DNA of 64,000 nt from Planctomycetaceae bacterium (GCA_041398785.1 JAWKUA010000004.1:310001-374000), one strand, 5' to 3'. Positions 25,540-34,983 are shown, counted from the stretch's first letter. Numbers and translations: made by a program. Notes: generated by a model from the letters alone, not told the origin.

Positions 25540-27312
25540 CTACAGCACGTGGCGGATCTTGGTGAGGAACTCTGCGTTCGTCGGAAACTTCTCCATCGTG
25601 CGCGTTAGTTGTTCCATCGCTTCCACGGGGCTGAGAGTAATCAGGCTTCGACGCAGCAGCGTGACGCCCTCCAAAACATCCGGAGCCAGAATCTTCTCCT
25701 CGCGACGTGTTCCAGATTTTGCGATGTCAATAGACGGCCAGATCCGGCGATCCGCAAGGTCACGACTCAGCACCATTTCCATGTTGCCCGTACCCTTGAA
25801 TTCCTGAAAGATCGCTTCGTCCATGCGATTTGTGGTTTCGATCAGAGCCGTGCCACAGACTGTCAGCGAGCCGCCTTCGTCAAAGCGCCGTGCGGTTCCG
25901 AATAGCTTCTTGGGCATGTCCAGAGCCCGAATATCCAGGCCGCCGCTTCCGGTCCTGCCGGAGTTGCTGACCCATTTGTTAAACGCCCGCGCAAGTCGTG
26001 TGATGCTGTCCAGCAGAATGAAGACATCCTTGCCGGATTCCGCCAGCCGCTTGCCTCGTTCAATAATCAACTGGGCGATTCGGACGTGGCTTTCAACATC
26101 CTGGTCAAGCGACGACGAAATCACTTCACCGTTGACCAGTCGGTTCATTTCGGTGACTTCTTCCGGACGCTCATCGATCAGCAGGACCATCAGGTGGATT
26201 TCCGGATGGTTTTCACTGACAGCGTTTGCAATATCCTGCAGCAGCATAGTTTTGCCGGTCCGCGGCGGAGCCACCAGCAACGCTCTCTGTCCCTTACCGA
26301 TCGGGCACAACAGGTCCATCACTCGCATGGTGATCGGCCTTGGGCCTGTTTCCAGACGAATCTGTTCGAACGGATTGATGGGTGTCAGTTCGTCGAAATG
26401 CTTAACCTTCGTGTATTCCTCCGGCGTGAAACCGTCGATCAGTTCCACTTCTCTAAGTCGTGGTCCCTGATTGCGGGTTCCGGGCCCCACGTCACCCCTG
26501 ATCAGTACTCCTTCGCGAAGCGCGAATTTTTCGACGATTGAACTGGAAACAAACGGATTGGAATCTTCCGCCGCGTAGTTTTTTCTGGGATCCCGCAGGA
26601 ACCCGTATCCCTTGGGGTGCAGTTCCAGAACGCCTTCGAAAGTGCCTTCGATTTCCTCGCCGGAACTCTGGATTTGCCGGCTTCGCCGTGAAGCACTTCC
26701 ACCGGCACCACCTCGCCGGCCTCGATCCGAGGAACTTCCGGTTCTGCCGCCGCCTCGTGTGCCGCCGCGATCTGACTGGCGACGGCGTCCGCCGCGGCCT
26801 GCATTCGACCCGCGATTGTCGGCGCGGGAACTGTCACCACCGCCAGGCTCGGTGCCTCCCGATCGTCTCCTCCTGCGCCGTCGACGTCGCGGTCTCCGGT
26901 CTCCCTCGTCGCCATCATCGGCGCCTGGAGCGTCGACCGACAACTCGGGATCACCGTATTCCTCAGCAGCCCCTTCGGCGTCTTCCTGGTCACTGACTTT
27001 TCGCCGCGTTGACGGCGAATCTGTTTTCGCTTCGACATCGAAATCGTCGGGCGGCGTTTCCGGCGCATCCCGTGATTTTCGGCGACGCGAAGTCCCTGCA
27101 GAACTGCGGGGTGAGGTGACTTCGGATTCTTCCTGAGAATGGTCGTCGAGTCCGTCACCGAAGGATTCGTCAGCCTTCACGTCACTTTCGACAGAATCGT
27201 CGGAGTCTGTTTTCGGTTGTCGTGTTCGCGACCGACTTGTGGACGTCGAAGACGACGCCCGTGGTGTTCGCCGCTTCGTTCCTTCAGCGCTGCTCGAACT
27301 GCTTGTTGGCAT
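25540..27312 (-). CDS. rho: Transcription termination factor Rho with long disordered N-terminal extension
   Basis: 590 residues; typical Rho is ~420. The extra ~210 N-terminal residues are Ser/Arg/Asp/Glu/Gly-rich and low complexity (for example RRPRRRRRRRRRSGG and GRTGSSSDRGRRGGAGGSAS). From ~215 on it is canonical Rho: the RNA-binding OB fold (GFLRDPRKNYAAEDSNPFVS), Walker A APPRTGKTMLLQDIA, Walker B VFILLDSITRLARA, the Q-loop region RALDMPKKLFGTARR, and the Arg-finger part SRDLADRRIWPSIDI. It is an RNA-dependent ATPase helicase that ends transcription. Disordered inserts in Rho are known in other phyla, where they can bind RNA or phase-separate. It is convergent with the Hsp70 gene. Confidence 0.95.
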   Translation of the reverse strand: MPTSSSSSAEGTKRRTPRASSSTSTSRSRTRQPKTDSDDSVESDVKADESFGDGLDDHSQEESEVTSPRSSAGTSRRRKSRDAPETPPDDFDVEAKTDSPSTRRKVSDQEDAEGAAEEYGDPELSVDAPGADDGDEGDRRPRRRRRRRRRSGGTEPGGGDSSRADNRGSNAGRGGRRRQSDRGGTRGGGRTGSSSDRGRRGGAGGSASRRSRQIQSSGEEIEGTFEGVLELHPKGYGFLRDPRKNYAAEDSNPFVSSSIVEKFALREGVLIRGDVGPGTRNQGPRLREVELIDGFTPEEYTKVKHFDELTPINPFEQIRLETGPRPITMRVMDLLCPIGKGQRALLVAPPRTGKTMLLQDIANAVSENHPEIHLMVLLIDERPEEVTEMNRLVNGEVISSSLDQDVESHVRIAQLIIERGKRLAESGKDVFILLDSITRLARAFNKWVSNSGRTGSGGLDIRALDMPKKLFGTARRFDEGGSLTVCGTALIETTNRMDEAIFQEFKGTGNMEMVLSRDLADRRIWPSIDIAKSGTRREEKILAPDVLEGVTLLRRSLITLSPVEAMEQLTRTMEKFPTNAEFLTKIRHVL

Positions 27313-28036
27313 AAGAAAACCTGAGCTTGTTGAAAAGAAACGACACTTCCTGCGGAAGCGTCGATACGCACTGTGAATCCATCTGGCAACGCTGGGATGC
27401 TACGCGTACGTGTACCGATCACGGCGTCACTGTGGATTAACCTGAGTTTCACAAACGTGCCTTGTGCCCCGCAAAGGCTGGCTTTCCGGAAGCTCACCCA
27501 AACGAAAATCGCAACGCCGTTGCGTGAGTGAAAGTCGAGAATCCCCTGCGGGATGAAACGGGATTCATGCCATCTCAGTCCGCGTTGACAACGCCTGAGA
27601 GCTTCGCCGCAAACCACAGCGGACAAAGCGGGCAGTCGCATCCCGTGAATGCGATAACGGCCTGGGAGCCTCCCGAAGGGTGAGCCTGCAACAGCGATGT
27701 TCTTGCTGGAAAGGGGACCGGGTCAAGTGGGACCGGCACGCACCTGCAGGGGGCTCAGTCAGCGACAGGGACTGCTTAAGCGAGTCCCGAAATACGCGAA
27801 GATCTACTTCTTCCTGAGTCGTTCGACTCCGGATTTTCAAAAGCCATCAAGACTTTAACTGACAGCAGTATTAATGCAACTCTTTTTCGTGTCAATCGTA
27901 CTCTGGAAATTGTATGCCAACCGCTTCATCTGGTGTAAACCGGCAAACACCGACCAATCATCCGGACTCGTCCACGACCCGCCGTCCACTGGACTTGGCA
28001 ACCGGCCGCACTCTGAAGTTCAACTGAACCTGACAC
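27313..28036. other. ~720-bp region without recognised genes; probable rho leader
   Basis: No convincing protein or known RNA was found. It holds several small inverted repeats: CGCAAC/GTTGCG near 27509-27523, GAATCCC/GGGATTC at 27539-27566 with a nested CCCTGCGGG, and CACCCTTCGGGAGG-like stems near 27670-27690 on the minus strand. As rho is read leftward from 27312, these lie in its upstream region and could form a structured 5' leader; autoregulated leaders of rho are known in other bacteria. Promoter boxes could not be assigned with confidence. Confidence 0.35.
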
Positions 28037-28810
28037 TCAGCGCCGCTGCCTTTCGGCGTGTTCCCGGCGCCGAAATATCGCCGAACGGCAGATTCCGAGC
28101 TTGTTCAGCCAGAACTGAGCCATCACCCATAGAGTTAACAGGCCATAGCGGGTGCTGCGGCGAAAGTTGATGCTCGACGCTTCCTCAAAGTACCGTACCG
28201 GCACCGGAATGTCCCCAAGGCGAAAGCCAAACGCTACTGACTGGGCCAGAAACTGGGTGTCGAAGACGAAGTCGTCGGAGTTTTCCTGCCACGGAATGGA
28301 CTCCAGCACACTGCGATGGTAAGCCCGAAATCCACTGTGAAAATCGCCGAGATTCTGCCCGAGAGCAATGTTTTCCGTGATTGTCAAAAACCGGTTTGCG
28401 ATGTACTTCCACCCCGGCATGCCTCCCGCCAGTGCCTCGGCTCGAGTGCGGATGCGTGAACCCAGGATGACATCGCAGTTCCCCAGGCGAATCAGTTCTG
28501 CCGCGATCGGTATGACTCGGCTGTCGTACTGATAGTCCGGGTGGATCATCACGACAATATCGGCTCCCATTTCCAGAGCCCTGGCATAGCAGGTCTTTTG
28601 ATTGCCTCCGTATCCCGTGTTCTTTTCGTGCCGGATGACTGTGAGTCCCAGGCCTTCCGCCACCTCGACAGTATTGTCGCGACTGCAGTCATCGACAAGG
28701 ATGATTTCATCGACGCTGCCGTCGGGGATGTCGCTAATTGTCTTTTCAAGTGTGGCGGCCGCATTGTAGGCCGGCATCACCGCGATGACTTTTGTACTGC
28801 TGACGGTCAT
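28037..28810 (-). CDS. Family 2 glycosyltransferase (dolichol-phosphate mannosyltransferase-like)
   Basis: 257 residues with a GT-A fold start: VIAVMPAYNAAATLEKTISD, EIILVDDCSRDNTVEVAE (donor-binding DD) and KNTGYGGNQKTCYARALEMG. The metal-binding DxD position is occupied by IHPDYQYD. The C-terminal half has FHSGFRAYHRSVLESIPW and FDTQFLAQSVAFGFRLGDIP, typical of polyprenyl-phosphate glycosyltransferases. It has no C-terminal membrane helices. It probably transfers a hexose to a lipid carrier or acceptor in envelope glycan synthesis. It sits 30 bp behind the aminotransferase gene on the same strand. Confidence 0.88.
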   Translation of the reverse strand: MTVSSTKVIAVMPAYNAAATLEKTISDIPDGSVDEIILVDDCSRDNTVEVAEGLGLTVIRHEKNTGYGGNQKTCYARALEMGADIVVMIHPDYQYDSRVIPIAAELIRLGNCDVILGSRIRTRAEALAGGMPGWKYIANRFLTITENIALGQNLGDFHSGFRAYHRSVLESIPWQENSDDFVFDTQFLAQSVAFGFRLGDIPVPVRYFEEASSINFRRSTRYGLLTLWVMAQFWLNKLGICRSAIFRRREHAERQRR

Positions 28811-28840
28811 GGCGTCCGGATTTCAGGCTGCCGCGCAGCA

Positions 28841-30124
28841 CTAAGAAGCGATAATATTTGCCAGGATTTCGACGGCCCGATCAATCTCTTCGATTGTGTT
28901 GTAGTGCAGCGCACCGAGTCGCAGCGTGCCGTTCGGTTCAAGTTTCGCACGTTCCGTGAACGGCAGCGCGTAGTGGTTGCCAGGCCAGGCGAAGATCCCG
29001 TGCTCCGCCAGTCGTATTGCCAGTTCCCGCGGCGAAGCGGAAGCCGACGTCATTGAAATCGTCGGAACCCGGTCATCAAGGCGTTCGAGATCCGTGATCC
29101 CATGGACGCGAATTCCCGGTATCTGCTGAAGCCCGTGAATCAACCGCTTCGAAAGTGATTGTTCGTAATATTTGATTCGGCCGAAAACGCGGTCAAGTTT
29201 GGCGGAGCGGGAATTGTCCACAGAGTTATCGCCAATGGCGCCATCGTCACTGGAGGAATGATCCAGCGAGGCTATGTATTCGACAGCCGCCGCGGCACCG
29301 GCGATGCCTTCGTGGTTTTGGGTCCCGGTCATCCAGCGTCCCGGCAGAGTCTCCGGAGCCGGTCGCAGTTTGTAAGGCTGGATCTCCCGGAGCAGTTCGC
29401 GGCGTCCCCACAAAACGCCGACATGGGGGCCAAAGAACTTGTATGCGGAGCAGACCAGAAAGTCGCATCCGAGTGCCTCCACCTGAATCCGGCCATGCGG
29501 CGCGAAATGAACAGCGTCGATATAGGTCAGTGCACCGTGATTTTGAGCGTCCCTAATGATGTCGCGCAGCGGATTCACGGTGCCGGTGGCATTGGAGGCG
29601 TACCCAACAGCAACCAGCCTGGTTCTGGAGGAGAGCTTTGAACGAAAGTCCTGCAGATCCAGCGTCCAGTCATCCGGTCGCAGGTCAATCTCGCGAACAT
29701 TGACGCCGGAGTCTCTGGCGGCCAGCACCCAGGGCGTGAAGTTCGCGTCATGATCGAGACGGCTGACAATGATTTCGTCCCCTGATTTCCAGGTACGGGC
29801 CAGCGCCCGGCTGACCTGGAAAGTGATCGTTGTCATGTTAGCGCCGAAGCACACCGTTTCCGGGTCACGAGTCCCCAGAAAATCAGCCAGAGCTTCGCGG
29901 GCCTGCGTCAGGGTCGCATCAGTTGCCTGCGAATTCGGGAACGGCGCGCCGCAGTTGGCGTTTGTCTCAAGCAGATATCGGCGGACAGCATCCGCGACCC
30001 TGGACGGAACCTGGCTTCCCGCCGGACCGTCAAGATGCACAACCGCGTGTTGACCAATTGTTCGATTGAGTGCCGGAAACTGGCTTCGCGCGACGTCCGG
30101 GTTCCAATCAGGACTGAAAGTCAC
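28841..30124 (-). CDS. Class V aminotransferase, cysteine desulfurase-like but lacking the catalytic Cys
   Basis: 427 residues of the PLP fold type I, class V. The PLP lysine lies in DFLVCSAYKFFGPHVGVLWG, preceded by LTYIDAVHFAPHGRI (the Asp-x-x-His pair that stacks on PLP). It is closest to the cysteine desulfurase-like VC1184-type subfamily as I remember it. In SufS-like enzymes the persulfide-forming Cys sits in a loop like GHHCA; the corresponding segment here is WPGNHYALPF, with Tyr instead of Cys. True cysteine desulfurase activity is therefore doubtful. No Suf/Isc partner genes are adjacent. It might act on another amino acid substrate. Confidence 0.8.
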   Translation of the reverse strand: MTFSPDWNPDVARSQFPALNRTIGQHAVVHLDGPAGSQVPSRVADAVRRYLLETNANCGAPFPNSQATDATLTQAREALADFLGTRDPETVCFGANMTTITFQVSRALARTWKSGDEIIVSRLDHDANFTPWVLAARDSGVNVREIDLRPDDWTLDLQDFRSKLSSRTRLVAVGYASNATGTVNPLRDIIRDAQNHGALTYIDAVHFAPHGRIQVEALGCDFLVCSAYKFFGPHVGVLWGRRELLREIQPYKLRPAPETLPGRWMTGTQNHEGIAGAAAAVEYIASLDHSSSDDGAIGDNSVDNSRSAKLDRVFGRIKYYEQSLSKRLIHGLQQIPGIRVHGITDLERLDDRVPTISMTSASASPRELAIRLAEHGIFAWPGNHYALPFTERAKLEPNGTLRLGALHYNTIEEIDRAVEILANIIAS

Positions 30125-30216
30125 GGACTCGCCTTCGAACGGCCCCGGGGCTATGAGTCTCCGCGGCCAGCGGTCGCATTCCCGAGGTTGTGTGCATGAA
30201 TTGAGTCGCGCACGCT

Positions 30217-30603
30217 CTAATGATCCGGCGATTCGCCGTCACCGGCAGATCCCGGCTGCTCGGCGCTTTGCACGACTTCCAGATTTGGTACACGGATCGA
30301 CGTGATTCTTACGCGCGTGTACTTCTGACGGTGGCCGGTATGCCGGCGGCTGTTCTTTCGCTTGCGGAACTTCTGGATTTCCAGCTTTTCGCCTTTTTCT
30401 TCATCGAGAACGACCTCCGCTTCAACCGTGGCGCCTTCGATCACCGGAGCACCGATCACACTGCTGCCGCCGGCATTTGCCAGCAGGATCTGATCGAACC
30501 TGACGGTTGAGCCCACTTCCGCGTCCGAACGAAAATCCACGGAAAGCAAGTCGCCTTCCTGCACTCGATGCTGGCGGCTTCCTTCCTCGATAATGGCAAA
30601 CAT
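30217..30603 (-). CDS. rplU: Large ribosomal subunit protein bL21
   Basis: 128 residues from the second ATG (MFAIIEEGSRQHRVQEGDLL), which matches the standard bL21 start. The core continues VRFDQILLANAGGSSVIGAP and the RNA-binding KIQ-like region IQKFRKRKNSRRHTGHRQKY, ending TRVRITSIRVPN. The last ~18 residues are an extra acidic tail. It lies right behind the RNase G/E gene, the order found in many bacteria, although rpmA (bL27) does not follow it here. Confidence 0.93.
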   Translation of the reverse strand: MFAIIEEGSRQHRVQEGDLLSVDFRSDAEVGSTVRFDQILLANAGGSSVIGAPVIEGATVEAEVVLDEEKGEKLEIQKFRKRKNSRRHTGHRQKYTRVRITSIRVPNLEVVQSAEQPGSAGDGESPDH

Positions 30604-30772
30604 AGCAAACACCCAAAGGCAGAAACTTGATCTGGAAAATGTTCACGCCGGCCCCGTCGGGGCGGTGAATCGCGAAGTATAGCGACGTGAATGGAGACTT
30701 CGAGTCGGAATCGTGCTGAAGTTTGTCCGCTGCTGTCCCGGAGACCCGCCGCGCGATTGTCCGGGAAAGTGT

Positions 30773-32338
30773 TCAGGCGTCCGGCTGGACGGGGCGGCCA
30801 TCGTCGTCTTCGCACCGAAGGGCCAGGTGTTCCAGTCGAACGTCGGTTCGCGACACGATGCTGATGGTGACCTCCCGGTCGTCTTCAATGCGAATCAGTT
30901 CCTTCCGCTTGCGGTTGTTCAGGTCATTCGCGACGCGATCATGCACTTCGATGACAATCCGGGCCACGTCTTCGTGGCTTGCCGCTGACATCACCAGCCG
31001 CATCACCTCAATGGTGAGGCTTTCTGAGGTTTTGACCTGCCCGACGCCGCTGCAGCAGGGGCAGTCTTCGTAGACGCTTCGGCGAAGAGACGGTCGAATT
31101 CGCTGGCGAGTCATTTCGATCAGGCCGAAGGGACTGATTCGCAAAACACGCGTTCGAGCCCGGTCGCGTTTGACGGCGTCGCGCAGGGCGCGCTCGACGC
31201 CCCGGCGATGCCGTTCTTCCCGCATGTCGATAAAGTCGTTGACAATCACGCCGCCCAGATCCCGCAGCCGAATTTGCCGAGCGATTGCCTCGGCAGCCCG
31301 CATGTTCATCCTGTAGGCCGTTTTTTCCGCGTCGTCATCGGCACGGAAGTTTCCGCTGTTGACGTCGATGGCGACCAGGGCTTCGGTTTGGTCAATGACA
31401 AGAGATCCGCCACCCTGCAGCGGCACGTGCCGATCCTGAATTCGGGCAATCTCATCCTCGATGCCATAGCGATGAAAGATCGGCTCAGCGCCGTCATAAC
31501 GTTTGATTCTGCTCTGATGATGCGGGGCCACGATCTTGATGAATTCCCGGGCACGTTCGAAGGCAGCGTCTTCGTCGATCCACACGGCATCAATTTCGCC
31601 CGTGTAGATATCCCGAATCGTGCGGATCATCATGTCGCTCTCTTCGTAGATATCCACTGGCGCTGATGAACGCTTGATGCGGCGGACGATTGTGTCCCAC
31701 AGTCGCAGCAGGTACTTCAGGTCGCGCTTCAGGTCTTCTTCTTCGCGGTCGACGCCGGCCGTTCGCACGATGATTCCCAGGCCCTCCGGCGGCCGGATAT
31801 TCTTCATTGCCTGCCGGAGCTGACGTCGCGCCTTTTCGTCAGGAATCTTGCGGCTCACTCCCACGCGCTGCAGCGCGGGCATCAGTACAATGTACCGTCC
31901 CGGAATCGAAATATACGTGGAAAGCGTGGGTCCTTTGTTGCCGATGCCTTCCTTGATCACCTGGACGAGAACCTCGCTGCCGCGCTGGAATATCCTCTGG
32001 ATCGGCGGCTTATTGCGTGCGTTGCGCTCGTTCAGATGTTTTGGCGGGCGTCCGGATTTGCGGTCGTCGCTTTCCGCAACTTCATCCCTGACCAGGTGCT
32101 TGTAGTACTGATACTCCACGTCGCTGACGTGGAGAAACCCGTTTCGGCCGACGCCAAAGTCGACAAACGCGGCCTGGATGCTGGGTTCAATATTGACAAC
32201 CCGGCCCTTGTAGATGTTGCCGACGTAGTTCTCCGCACTACTTCGTTCGACGTACAGTTCTTCCAGCACGCCGTCTTCAACGATTGCAATCCGGCTTTCT
32301 TCCGGCTGCAAAACATTGATCAGCATTTCTTTTTTCAT
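30773..32338 (-). CDS. Ribonuclease G/E family endoribonuclease
   Basis: 521 residues from the ATG at 32338 (MKKEMLINVLQPEESRIAIV); the open frame is longer (32512), but the family start is here. An S1 RNA-binding domain lies at ~35-120 (AENYVGNIYKGRVVNIEPSI). The DNase I-like catalytic site has the two magnesium-binding Asp in LVAIDVNSGNF and VIVNDFIDM. The zinc-link is CPCCSGVG. It cuts single-stranded AU-rich RNA and matures rRNA and mRNA. Length fits RNase G rather than RNase E, as the C-terminal scaffold is missing. It is followed by rplU on the same strand. Confidence 0.93.
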   Translation of the reverse strand: MKKEMLINVLQPEESRIAIVEDGVLEELYVERSSAENYVGNIYKGRVVNIEPSIQAAFVDFGVGRNGFLHVSDVEYQYYKHLVRDEVAESDDRKSGRPPKHLNERNARNKPPIQRIFQRGSEVLVQVIKEGIGNKGPTLSTYISIPGRYIVLMPALQRVGVSRKIPDEKARRQLRQAMKNIRPPEGLGIIVRTAGVDREEEDLKRDLKYLLRLWDTIVRRIKRSSAPVDIYEESDMMIRTIRDIYTGEIDAVWIDEDAAFERAREFIKIVAPHHQSRIKRYDGAEPIFHRYGIEDEIARIQDRHVPLQGGGSLVIDQTEALVAIDVNSGNFRADDDAEKTAYRMNMRAAEAIARQIRLRDLGGVIVNDFIDMREERHRRGVERALRDAVKRDRARTRVLRISPFGLIEMTRQRIRPSLRRSVYEDCPCCSGVGQVKTSESLTIEVMRLVMSAASHEDVARIVIEVHDRVANDLNNRKRKELIRIEDDREVTISIVSRTDVRLEHLALRCEDDDGRPVQPDA

Positions 32339-32781
32339 AACACAGCTTTCGTTCGATGGAACGAACAGCGTGTCTCCGGTTTCCTGTTTCTGAACTGCAG
32401 ACAACTGAAGCAGCGAATATGAATGACCGATATCCGTGTCCGACGCTTCCCGCGCGGCGTTTGCCTGGTGCAATCGGCGATTTTCGGGAAATCCGGGTGG
32501 CGGAGCCGGCAATGAGTGCCGGCAACGGCAAGCGATGCTGTTTCAGGTAGATTCCCCCATATCATGAACAGGTTTCACACAGATTTTCAAACGCGGCCAG
32601 CGCACCGGCGTATTGACGGGGCCGTAAAGCTTTGTCATTTCGGCCTCCGGCCTGGCTGGCACAGCATCTGGATCTGATGAGGGGATTTCAGGTGACAGGA
32701 TTTGCAGAACGCGATGTTCGCTCATGTTTCAAAAATGGCCGGTTACTGACCGGCCGGTCAAATGGATTCGTTCTCCGGGCT
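32339..32781. other. Intergenic region between ptsI end and the RNase G/E start
   Basis: About 440 bp. The left part should hold the leader of the RNase gene, whose mRNA is often autoregulated in other bacteria. The right part holds the terminator of the pts operon (32731-32755). A 60-codon minus-strand frame (32543-32725) has no recognisable features and was not called. Confidence 0.4.
32731..32755 (-). terminator. Rho-independent terminator after ptsI
   Basis: On the minus strand GGCCGGT-CAGTA-ACCGGCC forms a perfect 7-bp GC-rich stem with a 5-nt loop and is followed by ATTTTTG. It begins 27 nt after the ptsI stop codon. Confidence 0.8.
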
Positions 32782-34530
32782 CTAGACAACAAGATCCGGG
32801 CAGATTCGGCTTAGTTCTCCCAGCAGGTAGTGTTCGACGTCCCGTGCCAGGTCCAGCGAACAGGCGTGCTGTGCGATTCGTTCAGCGTCCGGAATCGACA
32901 GATTTCGGATCACTTCCTTCAGTCCCGGAATTGCCTGTGGCGTGGCGCTCAGGTGTCGCAGGCCCAGCCCCAGTAACAACGGAACAAATCGCAGGTCAGA
33001 ACTCATCTGCCCGCAGACGTTTACGGGTTTATTGTGTTTCCTGCCGGCCTGAAGCACCATTTTCAGGAGTCTCAGAATGGCCGGGTCGCCCGATCGGTAC
33101 AGGTGGGCCACTGAGGGATCGGAGCGGTCACAGGCGAGAGTGTATTGAATCAGGTCGTTGGTACCAATCGAGAAGAAGTCGACTTCTCTCGCAAATTCCT
33201 CAGCAAGTACCACGGCCGACGGGACTTCCACCATCATTCCCACCGGTACGTCGCGCTGGAATTCCACACCCTCGTCTTCCAGATCTTCCATGACGTCCAT
33301 CAGGATCATTCGCGCCTGACGAAACTCCAGCAGTGTGGCCACGAGTGGAAACATGACCTGAACATTTCCATGAACGGCGGCCCGGAGGATCGCCCGCAAC
33401 TGAACCTTAAAAAGTGCGGTGCTCTGCAGGCTCAGCCGGATGCTGCGAAGCCCCAGCATTGGGTTCTGGCTGCCGACGAACCGGTCCCGCAGTTTGACGG
33501 GGACCTTGTCGGCACCGATGTCCAGAGTTCGGATGACCACGGGACGATTGCCACACGCCTGAATGACACGGCGATAAGCGTTGTAGTGATCCTCTTCAGT
33601 CGGCACTTGGGAGCCGCTGAGATACAGGAATTCCGTTCGATACAGGCCGATTCCGTCGGCCCCTCGATTGATGCACTGTTCGACTTCCTCGGGAAACTCG
33701 ATGTTGCCGTAGACTCGTATGGGCTCGCCGTCCAGTGTTCTGGCTTCGGTATTCCTGATCGATTCCAGCCTCTCGCGAATTCGCAGGTTATTAGCCTGAC
33801 TGGTGCGGTACTTTTCCAGCGTCGCCTCGTCCGGGTCGATGATGACTTGTCCATGGTCACCGTCCAGAATAACGGTTTCCCCGCCGGAAACGCCGACAAG
33901 GCAGCGGCCAAGTCCGACCACCGCGGGGATCGCCAGTGCCCCGGCAAGAATAGCCGTGTGGCTGGTCCGTCCGCCGACTTCCGTACCGAACCCCAGCACA
34001 AATTCGGTGTTTAGTGTCGCTGTCTCACCCGGAGTCAGGTCGTGCGCCAGGATAATGACGGGAGCACGCAGGCTTCGCAGTTCTTCGCGGCTTTGTCCAA
34101 GCAGCTGACGCAGCAGTCGGCGTTCCAGGTCGTAGATATCCAGCGCTCGTTCCGCGAGATACGGGTCTCCCAGATTTCGCATCTGTTCGGCGAACTGTCC
34201 CAGCACGCGGCTGACGGCAAACTCGGGAGAATTGTGGGACGCGCGGATTAGTTCTTCCACTTTCCCCGTCAGGCGCGGGTCACGCGCCATCTGCAGGTGT
34301 GCGGAAAAGATCGCGGCATACTGCGAACCAAGCTGGTCGGCAACGAGAACCTCATTGCTCTCGATCTCAGAACACGCATTTTTCAGGGCGTTGTGGAACC
34401 GGGAGACTTCGGCTTCGACGGCGTCGCTGCTGACGTACTTTCTGGGGATGCGAAAATCTTCGGATCCCAGCACCAGGGCCGGCCCGACAACAACTCCCGG
34501 AGAAACTGCAATTCCGTTTCGAACCTGCAT
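32782..34530 (-). CDS. ptsI: Phosphoenolpyruvate-protein phosphotransferase (enzyme I)
   Basis: 582 residues from the ATG at 34530 (MQVRNGIAVSPGVVVGPALV). All enzyme I landmarks are present: the phospho-His motif GGRTSHTAILAGALAIPAVV, the PEP-binding RTLDIGADKVP, LGLRSIRLSL, and the C-terminal FSIGTNDLIQYTLACDR followed by NVCGQMSSD (canonical CGEMAGD, with the Cys kept). It autophosphorylates from PEP and passes phosphate to HPr. No sugar-specific EIIB/EIIC is encoded in the window, so with HPr and EIIA it looks like a regulatory rather than a transport PTS. It ends at a clear terminator. Confidence 0.94.
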   Translation of the reverse strand: MQVRNGIAVSPGVVVGPALVLGSEDFRIPRKYVSSDAVEAEVSRFHNALKNACSEIESNEVLVADQLGSQYAAIFSAHLQMARDPRLTGKVEELIRASHNSPEFAVSRVLGQFAEQMRNLGDPYLAERALDIYDLERRLLRQLLGQSREELRSLRAPVIILAHDLTPGETATLNTEFVLGFGTEVGGRTSHTAILAGALAIPAVVGLGRCLVGVSGGETVILDGDHGQVIIDPDEATLEKYRTSQANNLRIRERLESIRNTEARTLDGEPIRVYGNIEFPEEVEQCINRGADGIGLYRTEFLYLSGSQVPTEEDHYNAYRRVIQACGNRPVVIRTLDIGADKVPVKLRDRFVGSQNPMLGLRSIRLSLQSTALFKVQLRAILRAAVHGNVQVMFPLVATLLEFRQARMILMDVMEDLEDEGVEFQRDVPVGMMVEVPSAVVLAEEFAREVDFFSIGTNDLIQYTLACDRSDPSVAHLYRSGDPAILRLLKMVLQAGRKHNKPVNVCGQMSSDLRFVPLLLGLGLRHLSATPQAIPGLKEVIRNLSIPDAERIAQHACSLDLARDVEHYLLGELSRICPDLVV

Positions 34531-34692
34531 AACACTCACGGCTGACGGCAACGGCCTGACTCAGCCTTTTGTAAGGGGATTTGCGAACTTCTGGTACCGC
34601 ACTACTACCGCTTCGCGCTTGACTGGCCCGAGACTCTTGCAGGACATCGGACGGTGACTCCCGTGCCCGACCTGCGTTGTTGGGAATCTCCA

Positions 34693-34983
34693 CTACTCAG
34701 ACAGCGGCGCAGCAACGGTCCCGTCAAGAATAGCGGCGACAACTGCAATCGCGATTTCGGCGTCATCTCCGTCCGCTTCAATTTCCAGCGGGGCTCCGTG
34801 AGTGGCTCCCAACAGCATCAGATCATACACGGATTTCGCATCGGCGACCTTGTCGTCGAACCGAATGCGGATGGCCGACGAGCACTGCGAAGCCGCCTGC
34901 ACGAGCCGGGAAATCGGCGATAAATGCAGTCCATTCTTGATTCCCAGCGTTACGCTGCGCCGTGTTGTTGCCGTTCCGTCCAT
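34693..34983 (-). CDS. HPr-family phosphocarrier protein
   Basis: 96 residues from the ATG at 34983, set by GGGAGG 7 nt upstream; the frame is open to 35076. The active-site segment reads IKNGLHLSPISRLVQAASQ: His is present, but the usual Arg two residues later (GLHARP) is Ser. The regulatory-Ser region reads DDKVADAKSVYDLMLLGATH, in which a Ser is present. The C-terminus EIEADGDDAEIAIAVVAAIL is standard. It carries phosphate between enzyme I and EIIA-type proteins; loss of the Arg may change transfer rates. It lies between ptsN and ptsI on the same strand. Confidence 0.88.
   Translation of the reverse strand: MDGTATTRRSVTLGIKNGLHLSPISRLVQAASQCSSAIRIRFDDKVADAKSVYDLMLLGATHGAPLEIEADGDDAEIAIAVVAAILDGTVAAPLSE

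Noticed and set aside
27313..28036. Known structured RNA (6S, SRP, tmRNA, RNase P) upstream of rho
   Set aside because: None of the conserved core sequences of these RNAs could be found on either strand.
32543..32725. 60-codon minus-strand frame upstream of the RNase gene
   Set aside because: No ribosome site, signal or family similarity; it overlaps the area of the pts terminator.
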